Source of the DNA: Candidatus Zipacnadia bacterium
GTDB lineage: Bacteria; Armatimonadota; Zipacnadia; Zipacnadales; UBA5352
DNA: 45,874 bases
Assembly: GCA_029820045.1 (NCBI GenBank)
Contig: JALGVE010000019.1
Location: forward strand, 1 to 45,874
Reading direction: 5' to 3'
Position numbers and translations under genes: made by a program. The notes below the pieces were generated by a model. That model saw nothing but the letters and a program-made list of their open reading frames with translations. It was not told where the DNA came from and did not search any database. Positions 25,213 to 33,104 of the stretch are shown one piece after another (position 1 is the first letter of the stretch; the number at the start of each line of letters is the position of its first letter).

Positions 25213-26907
25213 CTACAGGTACCCCAGGTCCTTGAGCCGTTTCTCTACCTTCGCGGCGTCCTCCTCGGAATACGCCCCTTCGGGCGGGGTCGCGGGGCCG
25301 GCCTGCTTCGTTGGCGGCCAGAAGCCCTCAGGCAGGTCGGCGACGCCGGTGTCAGGCAGGTCCAACAGCACCCGGCCATCCATCTCGGTTAGCGCCGGCA
25401 AGCCCAGGAGCGCGAGCGCCGTCGGAGCTATGTCCACCAGCGTCGGATCCTCCACGACTATTCGTGGCCTGGGGCCTGGCGTCTTGCAGGCGAAGATGCC
25501 GGTCATGCGATGGGTCCCCGGCACGCCCGCCTTGCCCGGATAGCCGGGCCAGATGTCCTCGCCACGCAGAAACGCGCGCTCAGTGTTGCCCGGTATGTTG
25601 CGCAGGCTCAGCGCCGCGTCCTGAGGGGCGCCCAGGATGTCGGGCGCCCACTGCATGTGCGGCCCGTGGTAAAGCTCGTCGGCCGCGTGCGCGTCCAGGC
25701 CCCTGTGCTTGGTGAACGGGTTCTCGACTGCGTTTAGTTCCATGATGAGTTGATCGCGGACCCTCTGAAAATCCTCTGGCGCAACCTGGCCCTCCCGCTC
25801 GCGCCCCTGGAGGTTCAGGCGTATTGACAGGTACGGCCCTGCCGAGTAAGCGAGCGTGCGCGACCAGTCTATCGCCTCCGCCAGGTCGCCGAACTGCCGG
25901 AGCGCCTGCTCCGCCATGTTCGTCCGCTGAGCCGCGCCGCCGGAAGCTGTGTCGCGGCGCAGGCGGGCCTTGAGGTGGTGCTTGACGCTGGTCGGGAGGA
26001 GGCGGCCGAGCCGCCCTCTCCCCCACCTCAGCGCCGATGAAATGCCCTGCTTCATTTTGCGTGAGGCCGGCAGCGCATGATACCTCAGATAGCCCATCTG
26101 CGCCAGCAGCGCGTTGAGGTCGAAGAAGCCCTCCACGGGCCCCGCGCCGTGATCCGAGAGCACGATGACGCTGGTGTCCTTACCACAGTGGCTGAGCACC
26201 TCGCCCATGAACTCGTCGGCGGCGCGGTAGCCCCACAGCAGGATGTCCTCGATCTCCCCGCAGCGGCGCTCGCTGGCGAAGCGGTGCTGGAGGTGGTCCA
26301 CGTAGTTGATGACGGTGATGAAGACATCGGTCGGATGATGCTCCAACAGGTAGGCGGCGGCGCTGCGGCGTGCGTCCACCTGCGCCCGGAGCGCCTCCAG
26401 GTCGAACTCGGCTCCGTGGCGTCTGTGCACCGGAGCTATCTCATACCTGGGGACGACCTTACGAAGCTCCTCGAACAGCTCCGGGGGCTGGAACATGGAC
26501 TCATCGTAGGCGACTGCGCCCATCTCCCCGCTGACCATGTAGCCGTTAACCTGGTTCGGGGGATAGGTTATCGGCACATTGTAGACGCCGACCGAAAGGC
26601 CGCGCGCGGCCAGGATGTCCCAGAGGGCGGGCGCGCGCCGGTCGGCGTTCGAGATGAGGCGGGGCAGATAGTCGGCCTCGAACCTGACGAAGAAGGTGAG
26701 GCCGTGCTTGCCCGGGTTTGCGCCGGTCATGATGGTGGGCCAGGCGCAGGCGGTGCTCGGCGGAATGACGGAGCGCAGCGGGCTGCGGCAGCCCTCGGCG
26801 ATGAGGGAGGCGAGGTTGGGGAGTTCGCCGGTCTCCAGCCAGGGGTCCATGCGGTCCCAGGTGGCGGCGTCAATGCCGATTATTGCGAGTTTCAGGGGGT
26901 TAGGCAT
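25213..26907 (-). CDS. Type I phosphodiesterase/alkaline phosphatase superfamily protein, paralogue 2
   Basis: 564 aa. Clear paralogue of the previous gene: MPNPLKLAIIGIDAATWDRM at the start, nucleophile Thr52 in PPSTACAWPTIMTGANPGKH, metal sites in VINYVDHLQHRF, VIVLSDHGAGPV and GTHRMTGIF, and the tail VEKRLKDLGYL. It has an additional 35-residue Arg-rich insert (around residues 290-330, LRWGRGRLGRLLPTSVKHHL). GGAGGTCGG from a GGTCGG-type repeat lies about 10 nt before the ATG. It is cytosolic. Two non-identical copies adjacent in one operon suggest two phosphoryl steps or two substrates. Confidence 0.85.
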   Translation of the reverse strand: MPNPLKLAIIGIDAATWDRMDPWLETGELPNLASLIAEGCRSPLRSVIPPSTACAWPTIMTGANPGKHGLTFFVRFEADYLPRLISNADRRAPALWDILAARGLSVGVYNVPITYPPNQVNGYMVSGEMGAVAYDESMFQPPELFEELRKVVPRYEIAPVHRRHGAEFDLEALRAQVDARRSAAAYLLEHHPTDVFITVINYVDHLQHRFASERRCGEIEDILLWGYRAADEFMGEVLSHCGKDTSVIVLSDHGAGPVEGFFDLNALLAQMGYLRYHALPASRKMKQGISSALRWGRGRLGRLLPTSVKHHLKARLRRDTASGGAAQRTNMAEQALRQFGDLAEAIDWSRTLAYSAGPYLSIRLNLQGREREGQVAPEDFQRVRDQLIMELNAVENPFTKHRGLDAHAADELYHGPHMQWAPDILGAPQDAALSLRNIPGNTERAFLRGEDIWPGYPGKAGVPGTHRMTGIFACKTPGPRPRIVVEDPTLVDIAPTALALLGLPALTEMDGRVLLDLPDTGVADLPEGFWPPTKQAGPATPPEGAYSEEDAAKVEKRLKDLGYL

Positions 26908-26912
26908 CCGAG

Positions 26913-26936
26913 TACCGACCTCCGACTACCGACTAA
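26913..26936 (-). repeat. GGTCGG-type motif upstream of paralogue 2
   Basis: Minus strand AGTCGGTAGTCGGAGGTCGG, with GGAGGT about 10 nt before the ATG at 26907; the unit is partly doubled. Confidence 0.6.
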
Positions 26937-26952
26937 CGGCAACGGCGAACGG

Positions 26953-27120
26953 CCACAGAGACGCAGAGAACGGCAAGGGCGAAGGGCGAATGACGTTTAT
27001 CTACAGGGGCGCCGACATTATTGTCGGCGGCCGTTTGTCGTTTGGAGCTTCGAGCCGCGAGCCGGCAGCCCCAAGGGCCTCGCGCGACAAGAATGTCGCG
27101 CCTCCTATAAGGGCCGCCTG
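26953..27120. repeat. Composite repeat D+B, copy 2
   Basis: D: CAGAGACGCAGAGAACGGC. B stem 1 GCCGACATTATTGTCGGC, stem 2 GCGCGACAAGAATGTCGCGC, ends CTACAGG/CCTATAAGGG. Confidence 0.8.
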
Positions 27121-27135
27121 GCCGTTAGCCGTTGC

Positions 27136-28674
27136 CTATTCCCGATTGCCTGCCGTCAGGAGCTTCCTTCTCAGAGCCGCCAGCACCTCGCGATCATCGT
27201 CCTCAAGCCCCAGCAATATCACGACTACTACATAAGCGATGGCGAAAGCCACCACCGGCAGCGTCAGGTCCCACCAGACTGGTTCCATCTTGAGAAGCAG
27301 CAACGGGCAAGTTATCACCGCAGCCAGCAGCGGCTTGACGACCTTGCGCGTGTAGGCCGTCATTCGGTGCAGATACCAAAGCTCTGCACCCCGCACCACG
27401 TTCACTGTGGCCGTCGCCACCGTCGCGCCCAGGGCCATCCCGAAAAGTCCGTAGCTGCTAGTGAGGAGTATGCACAGTGCTACGTTTACCACCGCCAGGG
27501 CGGCATTGTTCGCCGCCACCAGCCACTGACGGCCCGACATCGCCAGGGCCCGGCCCGCATTGCCTACCGAGGCGTTCACTAGCTGGCCCAGGCACAAGAG
27601 CTGCAGCACAAAGGCGGCATCCACGGCCTCGGGGCGGAAAACCCACATGATGCTCTTGGCCTTGAAGATAGCGATGAGCATCACCGGGAAGGTCATATGA
27701 TAGACCCAGCGGGCAGAGGTCTGGAACATCTCGCGCAGTTCCGCCATCTTCCCGCGATGGTGCAGGTCAGCGATGATGGGGCTGAAGATGGTCCCTATCG
27801 AGGTGAGGCCGAAGGAGCCGAGGGTCGCCACGCGGCTGGCGGCCCCGTACTTGCCCCATTCGGCCAGTTTGAGCCAGCGTGCGCCGACCAGAGGGTTAAT
27901 ACGGTACATGCCGAACTGCGACAACTGGGCAAGAAGCAGCGGCAAGGCGAAAAGCTGTACCTGGGCGAAGTCGTAGTAGCGCAGGTCGGCGAAGGAAAGG
28001 CCCCCGAACACACGCACGACGCCTGCCAGGGTGACCGCCGCCCCGGCGGTAGATGCCACCAGGAGCGCGAAGCCCGCGCCCACCGGGCCCAGCCTGAGCG
28101 GCCCACACAGAACGATCACGCCCGCCAAGGTAATGAACCTGCCCAGCAGGTTCGCCGCCACTTTGTAGACTACGGTGCGCCTGGCGACGGTAGCCTGGGC
28201 AAGGAGGGACGCCATGAGCATCGCTGGCAGGGCGAGCGCCAACATGCGCAGCACCGGGCCCATGTCTGCCCTGTGGGCAACGAGGATGCTCACTTCTTCG
28301 GGCCAGATGACCACCACGGTGCTGGCGGCGCAGCCCAGAGCCAGCGAGGTGACGAGGGTGCCGGTTACCACTGCCCGGGCATGCTCGGGCCGGGCCTCGC
28401 CATCGTAGATGCCGACGTAGCGGGCGATCGCGCTGGGATAGCCCAGCCTCAGGATGAGGCCCAGTATCTCGACGGACCTCTGGCTGACCGTGAAGAGACC
28501 GTATCCAGCCATGCCAAGCAGGCGCGTCATGACCGGCCCGGCGATGAGGGCAATGAGTTGCTGGGCTAGCTGGCCGAGCAGGTCGAGGCCGCCGCCTTTG
28601 GCGACGGCCCGCAGTTCGCGGTTGTAATGCGCCTGCCTGGGGTCTTTATCTGCGCCGCGCGGCGTGTCAGCCAT
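27136..28674 (-). CDS. Wzx-type polysaccharide flippase (MOP superfamily)
   Basis: 512 aa with about 12-14 hydrophobic spans, the size and topology of polysaccharide biosynthesis proteins (PF01943/PF13440). Family landmarks: LLGMAGYGLFTVSQRSVEIL in the first repeat, with a following LGYPSAIARYVGIY, and the second-half counterpart GQLVNASVGNAGRALAMSGR followed by NNAALAVVNVALCILLTSSY. The role is to move lipid-linked repeat units from the cytoplasmic to the periplasmic face for polymerisation by the O-antigen ligase/polymerase of this block. There is no clear SD. It follows the nucleotidyltransferase gene on the minus strand. Confidence 0.87.
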   Translation of the reverse strand: MADTPRGADKDPRQAHYNRELRAVAKGGGLDLLGQLAQQLIALIAGPVMTRLLGMAGYGLFTVSQRSVEILGLILRLGYPSAIARYVGIYDGEARPEHARAVVTGTLVTSLALGCAASTVVVIWPEEVSILVAHRADMGPVLRMLALALPAMLMASLLAQATVARRTVVYKVAANLLGRFITLAGVIVLCGPLRLGPVGAGFALLVASTAGAAVTLAGVVRVFGGLSFADLRYYDFAQVQLFALPLLLAQLSQFGMYRINPLVGARWLKLAEWGKYGAASRVATLGSFGLTSIGTIFSPIIADLHHRGKMAELREMFQTSARWVYHMTFPVMLIAIFKAKSIMWVFRPEAVDAAFVLQLLCLGQLVNASVGNAGRALAMSGRQWLVAANNAALAVVNVALCILLTSSYGLFGMALGATVATATVNVVRGAELWYLHRMTAYTRKVVKPLLAAVITCPLLLLKMEPVWWDLTLPVVAFAIAYVVVVILLGLEDDDREVLAALRRKLLTAGNRE

Positions 28675-28726
28675 TGCCGGGTGGCCCGTTTCGTGCTGCG
28701 ATGGTTGGGGCGAACGGCAACGTCCG

Positions 28727-28780
28727 CCTCACCCCCGGCCCCTCCCCCTCACAACGGCAGTTCGGGGGAGGGGAGTAACG
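28727..28780 (+). repeat. Repeat family C copy
   Basis: CCTCACCCCCGGCCCCTCCC ... GGGGGAGGGGAG, in the gap between nucleotidyltransferase and flippase genes. Confidence 0.75.
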
Positions 28781-28805
28781 ATAACTGCGCGTCGTTGCTT
28801 GCCCT

Positions 28806-29663
28806 TTACGTCCAGGCGGCGATTTCTCCCTCTGCCGACCTGCCCTCAATCCGCCCGGCGCAGTATACCAGGCTGTCTTTGATGGCGCAATTGATCAACT
28901 CTCCCGAGCCGAACACCAGGGAGTTCTCGATCTGGCAGTCATGCGTTCGGACCTCGATGCTGCTGTCGCTGGATGCGGCCTGAGGCGGGCGTAGCTCCCT
29001 CATGACCCGGAGCACGCCGCTAACGCCCTCATGGTCGCCGAACTGAAGCCACGGGCCCTGCATCTGCACCGCGCGCACCTCTGCGCCGCTGCGCATCAAC
29101 TCCTGTACGCCCTGGAGCACCCGCAGCTCGTTCCTCATGGGAGCCAGGCCGTCGAGCATCTCATAGATGGCTGACGAGAATCGAAATGTGCCCGCGTCCA
29201 CGAAGGAGGAGTCGGCCCACAATTCCTCCACGATGAAGCCGTCGCGCATCAAGACCCCCGTGTGGTTCTCCGCATCCGGGACCTGGATCACCGTGAGGAC
29301 CGCATCTGCCGGGGCATGGAGGATCTGAGTGAGCGTCTCGCACGGCGGACAGGTGTCGGCCAGGAGCACGAGGAAGGGATCGCTCAGCATGTCGCGCGTC
29401 TGCAGCAGGGCATCTCCGGTGCCCATCGGGCGGTCCTGGTGGACGTAGCGCAGGGCGATATCGCCGTGAGCGTTGCCAAGGTGGCGCTTGATCTTGTCAT
29501 CGGCGTCTATGACGATGATAGCCTCGTCTACGAAGCCCTGGAGATTGTCCAGAAGATAGTCAATAAAGGGCTTGCCCCAGAAGGGGATGAGCGGCTTAGG
29601 AACGTGTTCGGTAACGGGCCGCAGGCGCTCGCCGCGGCCAGCAGCCAGGAGTACGCCTTGCAA
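28806..29663 (-). CDS. Sugar-nucleotide pyrophosphorylase (nucleotidyltransferase)
   Basis: About 285 aa. The SD decides the start: TTGGAGAG is 8 nt before a TTG at 29663, giving MQGVLLAAGRGERLRPVTEH; a GTG at 29672 is only 1 nt from the SD. The signature GxGxRLxPxTxxxPKPLIPFWGKP is intact, with the catalytic Lys in PKPL, followed by the metal Asp region VLLADTCPP. The C-terminal 60 residues contain short hexapeptide-like steps (TDxxIENSLVFGSGELINCA, KDSLVYCAGRIEG), a rudimentary left-handed beta-helix. It activates a sugar-1-phosphate with an NTP; sugar not assignable. With the phosphomutase at 31.7 kb it would supply NDP-sugar for the block. First gene of the minus-strand block. Confidence 0.85.
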   Translation of the reverse strand: MQGVLLAAGRGERLRPVTEHVPKPLIPFWGKPFIDYLLDNLQGFVDEAIIVIDADDKIKRHLGNAHGDIALRYVHQDRPMGTGDALLQTRDMLSDPFLVLLADTCPPCETLTQILHAPADAVLTVIQVPDAENHTGVLMRDGFIVEELWADSSFVDAGTFRFSSAIYEMLDGLAPMRNELRVLQGVQELMRSGAEVRAVQMQGPWLQFGDHEGVSGVLRVMRELRPPQAASSDSSIEVRTHDCQIENSLVFGSGELINCAIKDSLVYCAGRIEGRSAEGEIAAWT

Positions 29664-29734
29664 TGAGTTCACTCTCCAACAGCAACAACGAAACCAACGA
29701 CAGCCTACGACAACAGCAAGCAAGCAGTCGGCCT

Positions 29735-29861
29735 GCAGGTCGGAACAAGAGGTCCGACGCGTTAATCGTTTGCACAGCAGGCAACGGCGTGGGAGCAAGA
29801 GTTCCGAGCTACGGTGGGCAACTGGGTCAACGGCGTCGGAGCAGGAACTCCGACCTACGAG
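29735..29861. repeat. Repeat family A, diverged paired copy
   Basis: GGTCGGAACAAGAGGTCCGA and GTCGGAGCAGGAACTCCGAC, 73 nt apart, with ends GCAGG/CCTACGAG. Stem sequence changed from GGGC to GGA type, but the pairing is kept. Confidence 0.6.
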
Positions 29862-29913
29862 GAGCCGCCGCCGCCGTGAGCCCCTTGGTCGTAGCTCGCG
29901 GCTGACGGATGCC

Positions 29914-29941
29914 TTTGCCCTTTGCCCGCCGTACTATATAA
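29914..29941 (+). promoter_or_regulatory. Sigma-70-type promoter of the wzz-like/phosphomutase genes
   Basis: TTGCCC (29914-29919), 16-bp spacer, perfect TATAAT (29936-29941). Start of transcription would be near 29948, leaving a leader of about 100 nt. Confidence 0.6.
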
Positions 29942-30046
29942 TGCGTGCGCGGCGCGGCGAGAGAGGTGCCGCGCCACTTGTGCAGGAAAATATCACAGTG
30001 ACCGGTGGCTGTCAACCTGAGCGCTGCGAGCCAGGGACCTGAAACA

Positions 30047-31441
30047 ATGGAACAACTGTCATTCGCCGACCTGATGAACACCATCCGCAAGCAGTGGGTG
30101 CTCATAGCAGGCATAACAGTGCTCGTCATGTTACTCGCCGGCGCCAGGGTATACTTCCTTATCCCCCAGGAGTGGTCCGCCGCTACCACGATCATCTTTG
30201 AACGCCAGGACGAGCGCTCCCCGAGCAGCCTCGCGGAGCTGATGTACGGTGGCTCGATGTTCCGGGGCCAGGGCATATCAGGCACCTTCAAAGCGGTGCT
30301 ACGCAGCCGCAAGATCCGGGAGCGGGTGGCGGAGAAGCTGGACCTGCCCAGGGTCCTGGGGCTGAAGTCCATTCGAGCCGCGGCGGGAAGGCTGGCCCCG
30401 CTGTACGAGATTGAGATGACCGCGAGCGGAATCATGACCATCCGCACCAAGTGGGAGGGCCCGCCCAAGGGCCTCTCGGGTGGGGCTGAGGGGGACGAGG
30501 CGCCGAAGCTGGCCGCGGAGCTGGCGAACACCCTGGTGGAAGCCCTGGGAGAGTTCCTCAATGAGGCGGACTACTCGCGCGCAACCCGGCAGCGCAAGTT
30601 CCTGGAGGAACAACTGGCACAGATAGACGGTGAGTTGTTGGAGGCGGAAGACGCCTTGGTCGCATACGCCAGTGAGCACAGGATGGTAAGCCCCTCAACG
30701 CAGTCGGGCGCGGCCTTCACCGCGTACAACGACCTGCGGCAGCGCGAGTCGAACCTGCGCGTCAACCTGCAGGGCGCGCAGGAAACCGAGCAGGAGGCCT
30801 TGGCCCAACTCAACGCGCGGGAGCGTATGGCCATTTCCTCCGTCTCCGAGACCCGCAACCCACGCATTGACGGGCTGCAGAAGCGGATTCTCGACCTGCA
30901 ACGCCAGATAGCCCAGCAGACCGAGGTCGAGGGGAAGTCGTACGAACATCCGGATGTGCAGCGCCTGCAAACGGAGCTCGATGAGGCGAAGAAGCAACTG
31001 GCCGACGAGGTCAGCAAGGACATGTTCACCAGCGCCCGGCAGTTGAGCATTGACCCGAGCTACGCGAAGCTGGTGGCGACGGCGCTCTCTAAGCAGTTGG
31101 AGCGCTCCGGTCTGGAAGCGCAGCTAGACGCCGTGCGCGCGGAGAAGGAGCGCGCCCTGGCGGAGCTGGGCGCCATGCCCTCGCTCTCGGCGCAGTACGA
31201 TCACCTGCAGAGACAGGTGCGGCTTAAGACCGAGCAATACAGCCGGCTGTCGGAAAAGTACGAGGCGGCGCGGCTGGCCGAGGCGGCCAGCCACGATCAG
31301 TTCAGTGTTCTCGATGCTGCTATTGAGCCACACGGGCCCAGCGGCCCCTCCTTCATCAGGAGTGTGCTGGCGACGGGGTTCGTGACCTTTGTGCTGGTGA
31401 CGATGCTGGCGTTCTGGCGCGAAGGCCGGCGCGGCGGCTAA
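30047..31441 (+). CDS. Wzz-type chain-length/co-polymerase protein (GumC-like)
   Basis: 464 aa from ATG 30047 (AGGGA 9 nt upstream); a GTG at 30005 lacks an SD. N-terminal membrane span at about residues 16-40 (WVLIAGITVLVMLLAGARVY) followed by the Wzz domain (IPQEWSAATTIIFER). A long periplasmic alpha-helical coiled coil covers residues of about 160-400, rich in Glu, Gln, Arg and Lys, with heptad-type Leu. A second membrane span lies near the C-terminus (FIRSVLATGFVTFVLVTMLA). There is no Walker A motif, so it lacks the tyrosine-kinase domain of BY-kinase fusions. Its role is to control polymer length and bridge the inner membrane to the SLBB exporter. It is followed by the phosphomutase gene. 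Confidence 0.86.
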   Translation: MEQLSFADLMNTIRKQWVLIAGITVLVMLLAGARVYFLIPQEWSAATTIIFERQDERSPSSLAELMYGGSMFRGQGISGTFKAVLRSRKIRERVAEKLDLPRVLGLKSIRAAAGRLAPLYEIEMTASGIMTIRTKWEGPPKGLSGGAEGDEAPKLAAELANTLVEALGEFLNEADYSRATRQRKFLEEQLAQIDGELLEAEDALVAYASEHRMVSPSTQSGAAFTAYNDLRQRESNLRVNLQGAQETEQEALAQLNARERMAISSVSETRNPRIDGLQKRILDLQRQIAQQTEVEGKSYEHPDVQRLQTELDEAKKQLADEVSKDMFTSARQLSIDPSYAKLVATALSKQLERSGLEAQLDAVRAEKERALAELGAMPSLSAQYDHLQRQVRLKTEQYSRLSEKYEAARLAEAASHDQFSVLDAAIEPHGPSGPSFIRSVLATGFVTFVLVTMLAFWREGRRGG

Positions 31442-31447
31442 CGACTG

Positions 31448-31515
31448 CCTCACCCCCCGGCCCCCTCTCCCGCGCGCCTTCCGGCTCTGACCGGAAGGCT
31501 CTGCGGAGAGGGGAA
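31448..31515 (+). repeat. Repeat family C copy
   Basis: CCTCACCCCCCGGCCCCCTC ... GGAGAGGGGAAG with an inner CCTTCCGG/CCGGAAGG stem. Confidence 0.75.
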
Positions 31516-31572
31516 GTAAAACGCCGGAGGCGAGAGGCGGACAACAGCGCGGACCTCGCCAGCGACCTGTCG

Positions 31573-31633
31573 TTCCCCCCCTCTCCCAAGCGGCGCCGTT
31601 TGCCGCGCCGGAGAGGGGGCCGGGGGGTGAGGT
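31573..31633 (-). repeat. Repeat family C copy, inverted
   Basis: CCCCCCCTCTCCCAAGCGGC ... CCGGAGAGGGGGCCGGGGGG, just before the phosphomutase gene; faces the copy at 31448. Confidence 0.75.
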
Positions 31634-31669
31634 GGCTGTTGGCCTCGGATCTTCACAGGGAGGAAGTAA

Positions 31670-32995
31670 ATGCTACTTTACTGCTTCCGCGGCATCGCAA
31701 ATGAGGACCTTACTCCGACAACTATGGCTAGGTTGGGCGGCATCGCCGCCTGTCACTTCCGACGGGAGGGCCTCGGGGAGATCTCCATCGCCGGCGACTA
31801 CCGGGTCTCGACCCCGGCGCTCAAGAGCGCTCTGATAGGCGGGCTGTTGGGCGGGGGCATGACCGTCTATGATTGCGGCAACCTCCCCTCCGGCGTCATC
31901 GCCGCGTGGGGCAAGCACACCGCCCTGCCAAGCTGCATGATCACCGCCTCGCATAACCCTCCCGAATGGAACGGCGTGCAGTTCATGGAGCCGGACTCAC
32001 ATATCTGGTCGCCGGAACTCGAGGCCACGGCCAAGGCCGCGCTCGAGGAGCCTTTCTCCTGGCCCAGGTGGGAGCAAGGCGGCAATCTCGAGCGCCGCGA
32101 CGATGTGCTGGAGCAATACCTCGGCTGGGTCGAGGAGATGGCAGACGCGGTCGGGAGCCTCAAGGTGGTGCTCGATCCCGGCGGCGGCGTGGGACATCCC
32201 GCTGCCGAGCTGCTCCTGGAGCGGCTGGGCATGGAAACCGTGGTCATCAACGCCGAGCCTGATGGCCTCTTTGAGAGGCGGCCCTCGGAACCACGTGAGG
32301 AACACCTTGACGAGCTCGCGGAGGCGGTCCTGGCACATAGGGCTGACCTGGGCCTGGCCTTCGATGGGGATGCGGACCGGCTTGCGGTCTTGGATGATCG
32401 GGGTAACTACGTGCGGGCGGACTACATCATCGAACTGCTCTGTCGAACGCAGGTGGAACCGGGGCCGTGCGTGTTCAATGCTGGAGTGAGCCTGCTAACC
32501 GTCGCTGCTGTCGAGAAGCTGGGCTTCGAGATTACGCCGTGCCGCTGGGGGCAGACCTTCCTGGCGCAGGAGATGAAGAACATCGGCGCAGTGTTCTCTG
32601 CCGAGCCGGATGGGCACTTCGCCTATCCCGCCCTGTCCCTGCGTGGAGATGCGCTCGCGAGCGCGGCGCTGCTATGTGCGGCGCTTACCCACGAGGCTCG
32701 GCCGCTGAGCGAGATCATCGCCGAGATGGCGACCATCAATATTCTTAACGTGCGGATCGAGTGGGAAGACGACCTGCTGAACTACGCGGAGCAGGTGCAG
32801 GAACTCATCGAGCGGGAGTACGATAGCGTGCTGCGGGTGCACGACCGGCTGCTCATCGGCACGGACGAGCACCGCAAGCTCATCGTGCGGCAAAGTCCCT
32901 TCGATGCGACCTTGCGCATGTCGGCGGAGAGCTACGGGGAAACGACCGTAGAGGAAATGATAGAGCAGGTTAGGGCGGTCATAACGCCCAGGTAA
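31670..32995 (+). CDS. Phosphomannomutase/phosphoglucomutase family enzyme
   Basis: 441 aa. GGGAGGAAG is 7 nt before the ATG. The four-domain phosphohexomutase fold is evident: active serine in MITASHNPPEWNGVQF, the metal loop LAFDGDADRLAVL, the sugar loop SAEPDGHFAYPALSLRGD, and the C-terminal phosphate loop near VRQSPFDATLRMSAESYG. The sugar loop reads AEPDGHF where family members often have GExSGH, so substrate preference may differ. It interconverts hexose-6-phosphate and hexose-1-phosphate in the cytosol and feeds the nucleotidyltransferase at 28.8 kb. Transcribed with the Wzz-type gene 228 nt upstream. Confidence 0.88.
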   Translation: MLLYCFRGIANEDLTPTTMARLGGIAACHFRREGLGEISIAGDYRVSTPALKSALIGGLLGGGMTVYDCGNLPSGVIAAWGKHTALPSCMITASHNPPEWNGVQFMEPDSHIWSPELEATAKAALEEPFSWPRWEQGGNLERRDDVLEQYLGWVEEMADAVGSLKVVLDPGGGVGHPAAELLLERLGMETVVINAEPDGLFERRPSEPREEHLDELAEAVLAHRADLGLAFDGDADRLAVLDDRGNYVRADYIIELLCRTQVEPGPCVFNAGVSLLTVAAVEKLGFEITPCRWGQTFLAQEMKNIGAVFSAEPDGHFAYPALSLRGDALASAALLCAALTHEARPLSEIIAEMATINILNVRIEWEDDLLNYAEQVQELIEREYDSVLRVHDRLLIGTDEHRKLIVRQSPFDATLRMSAESYGETTVEEMIEQVRAVITPR

Positions 32996-33001
32996 CGACT
33001 A

Positions 33002-33064
33002 CCTCACCCCCGGCCCCTTTCCCGCTCCCGCCTTTCAGGCGGGCTTGGGAGAGGGGGGAACGAC
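33002..33064 (+). repeat. Repeat family C copy between convergent genes
   Basis: CCTCACCCCCGGCCCCTTTC ... GGGAGAGGGGGG with CCCGCCTTTCAGGCGGG inside; placed between the ends of the phosphomutase and exporter genes, where it may terminate both. Confidence 0.75.
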
Positions 33065-33104
33065 AATCAGTTGTGCCGTTGCCGTCCCCCGCCTTAGTTG
33101 GGCC

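Larger units (their letters stand above)
26908..27135. other. Intergenic region with GGTCGG motif and composite D+B element
   Basis: 228 nt. The same order of elements as in the gap between the two phosphodiesterases: D repeat, then paired B. Confidence 0.7.
29664..30046. promoter_or_regulatory. Divergent intergenic region of the polysaccharide locus
   Basis: About 383 nt between the nucleotidyltransferase (minus) and the Wzz-type gene (plus). It holds a variant family A pair (29735-29861) and a plus-strand promoter (29914-29941). I cannot locate a minus-strand promoter. Confidence 0.6.
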
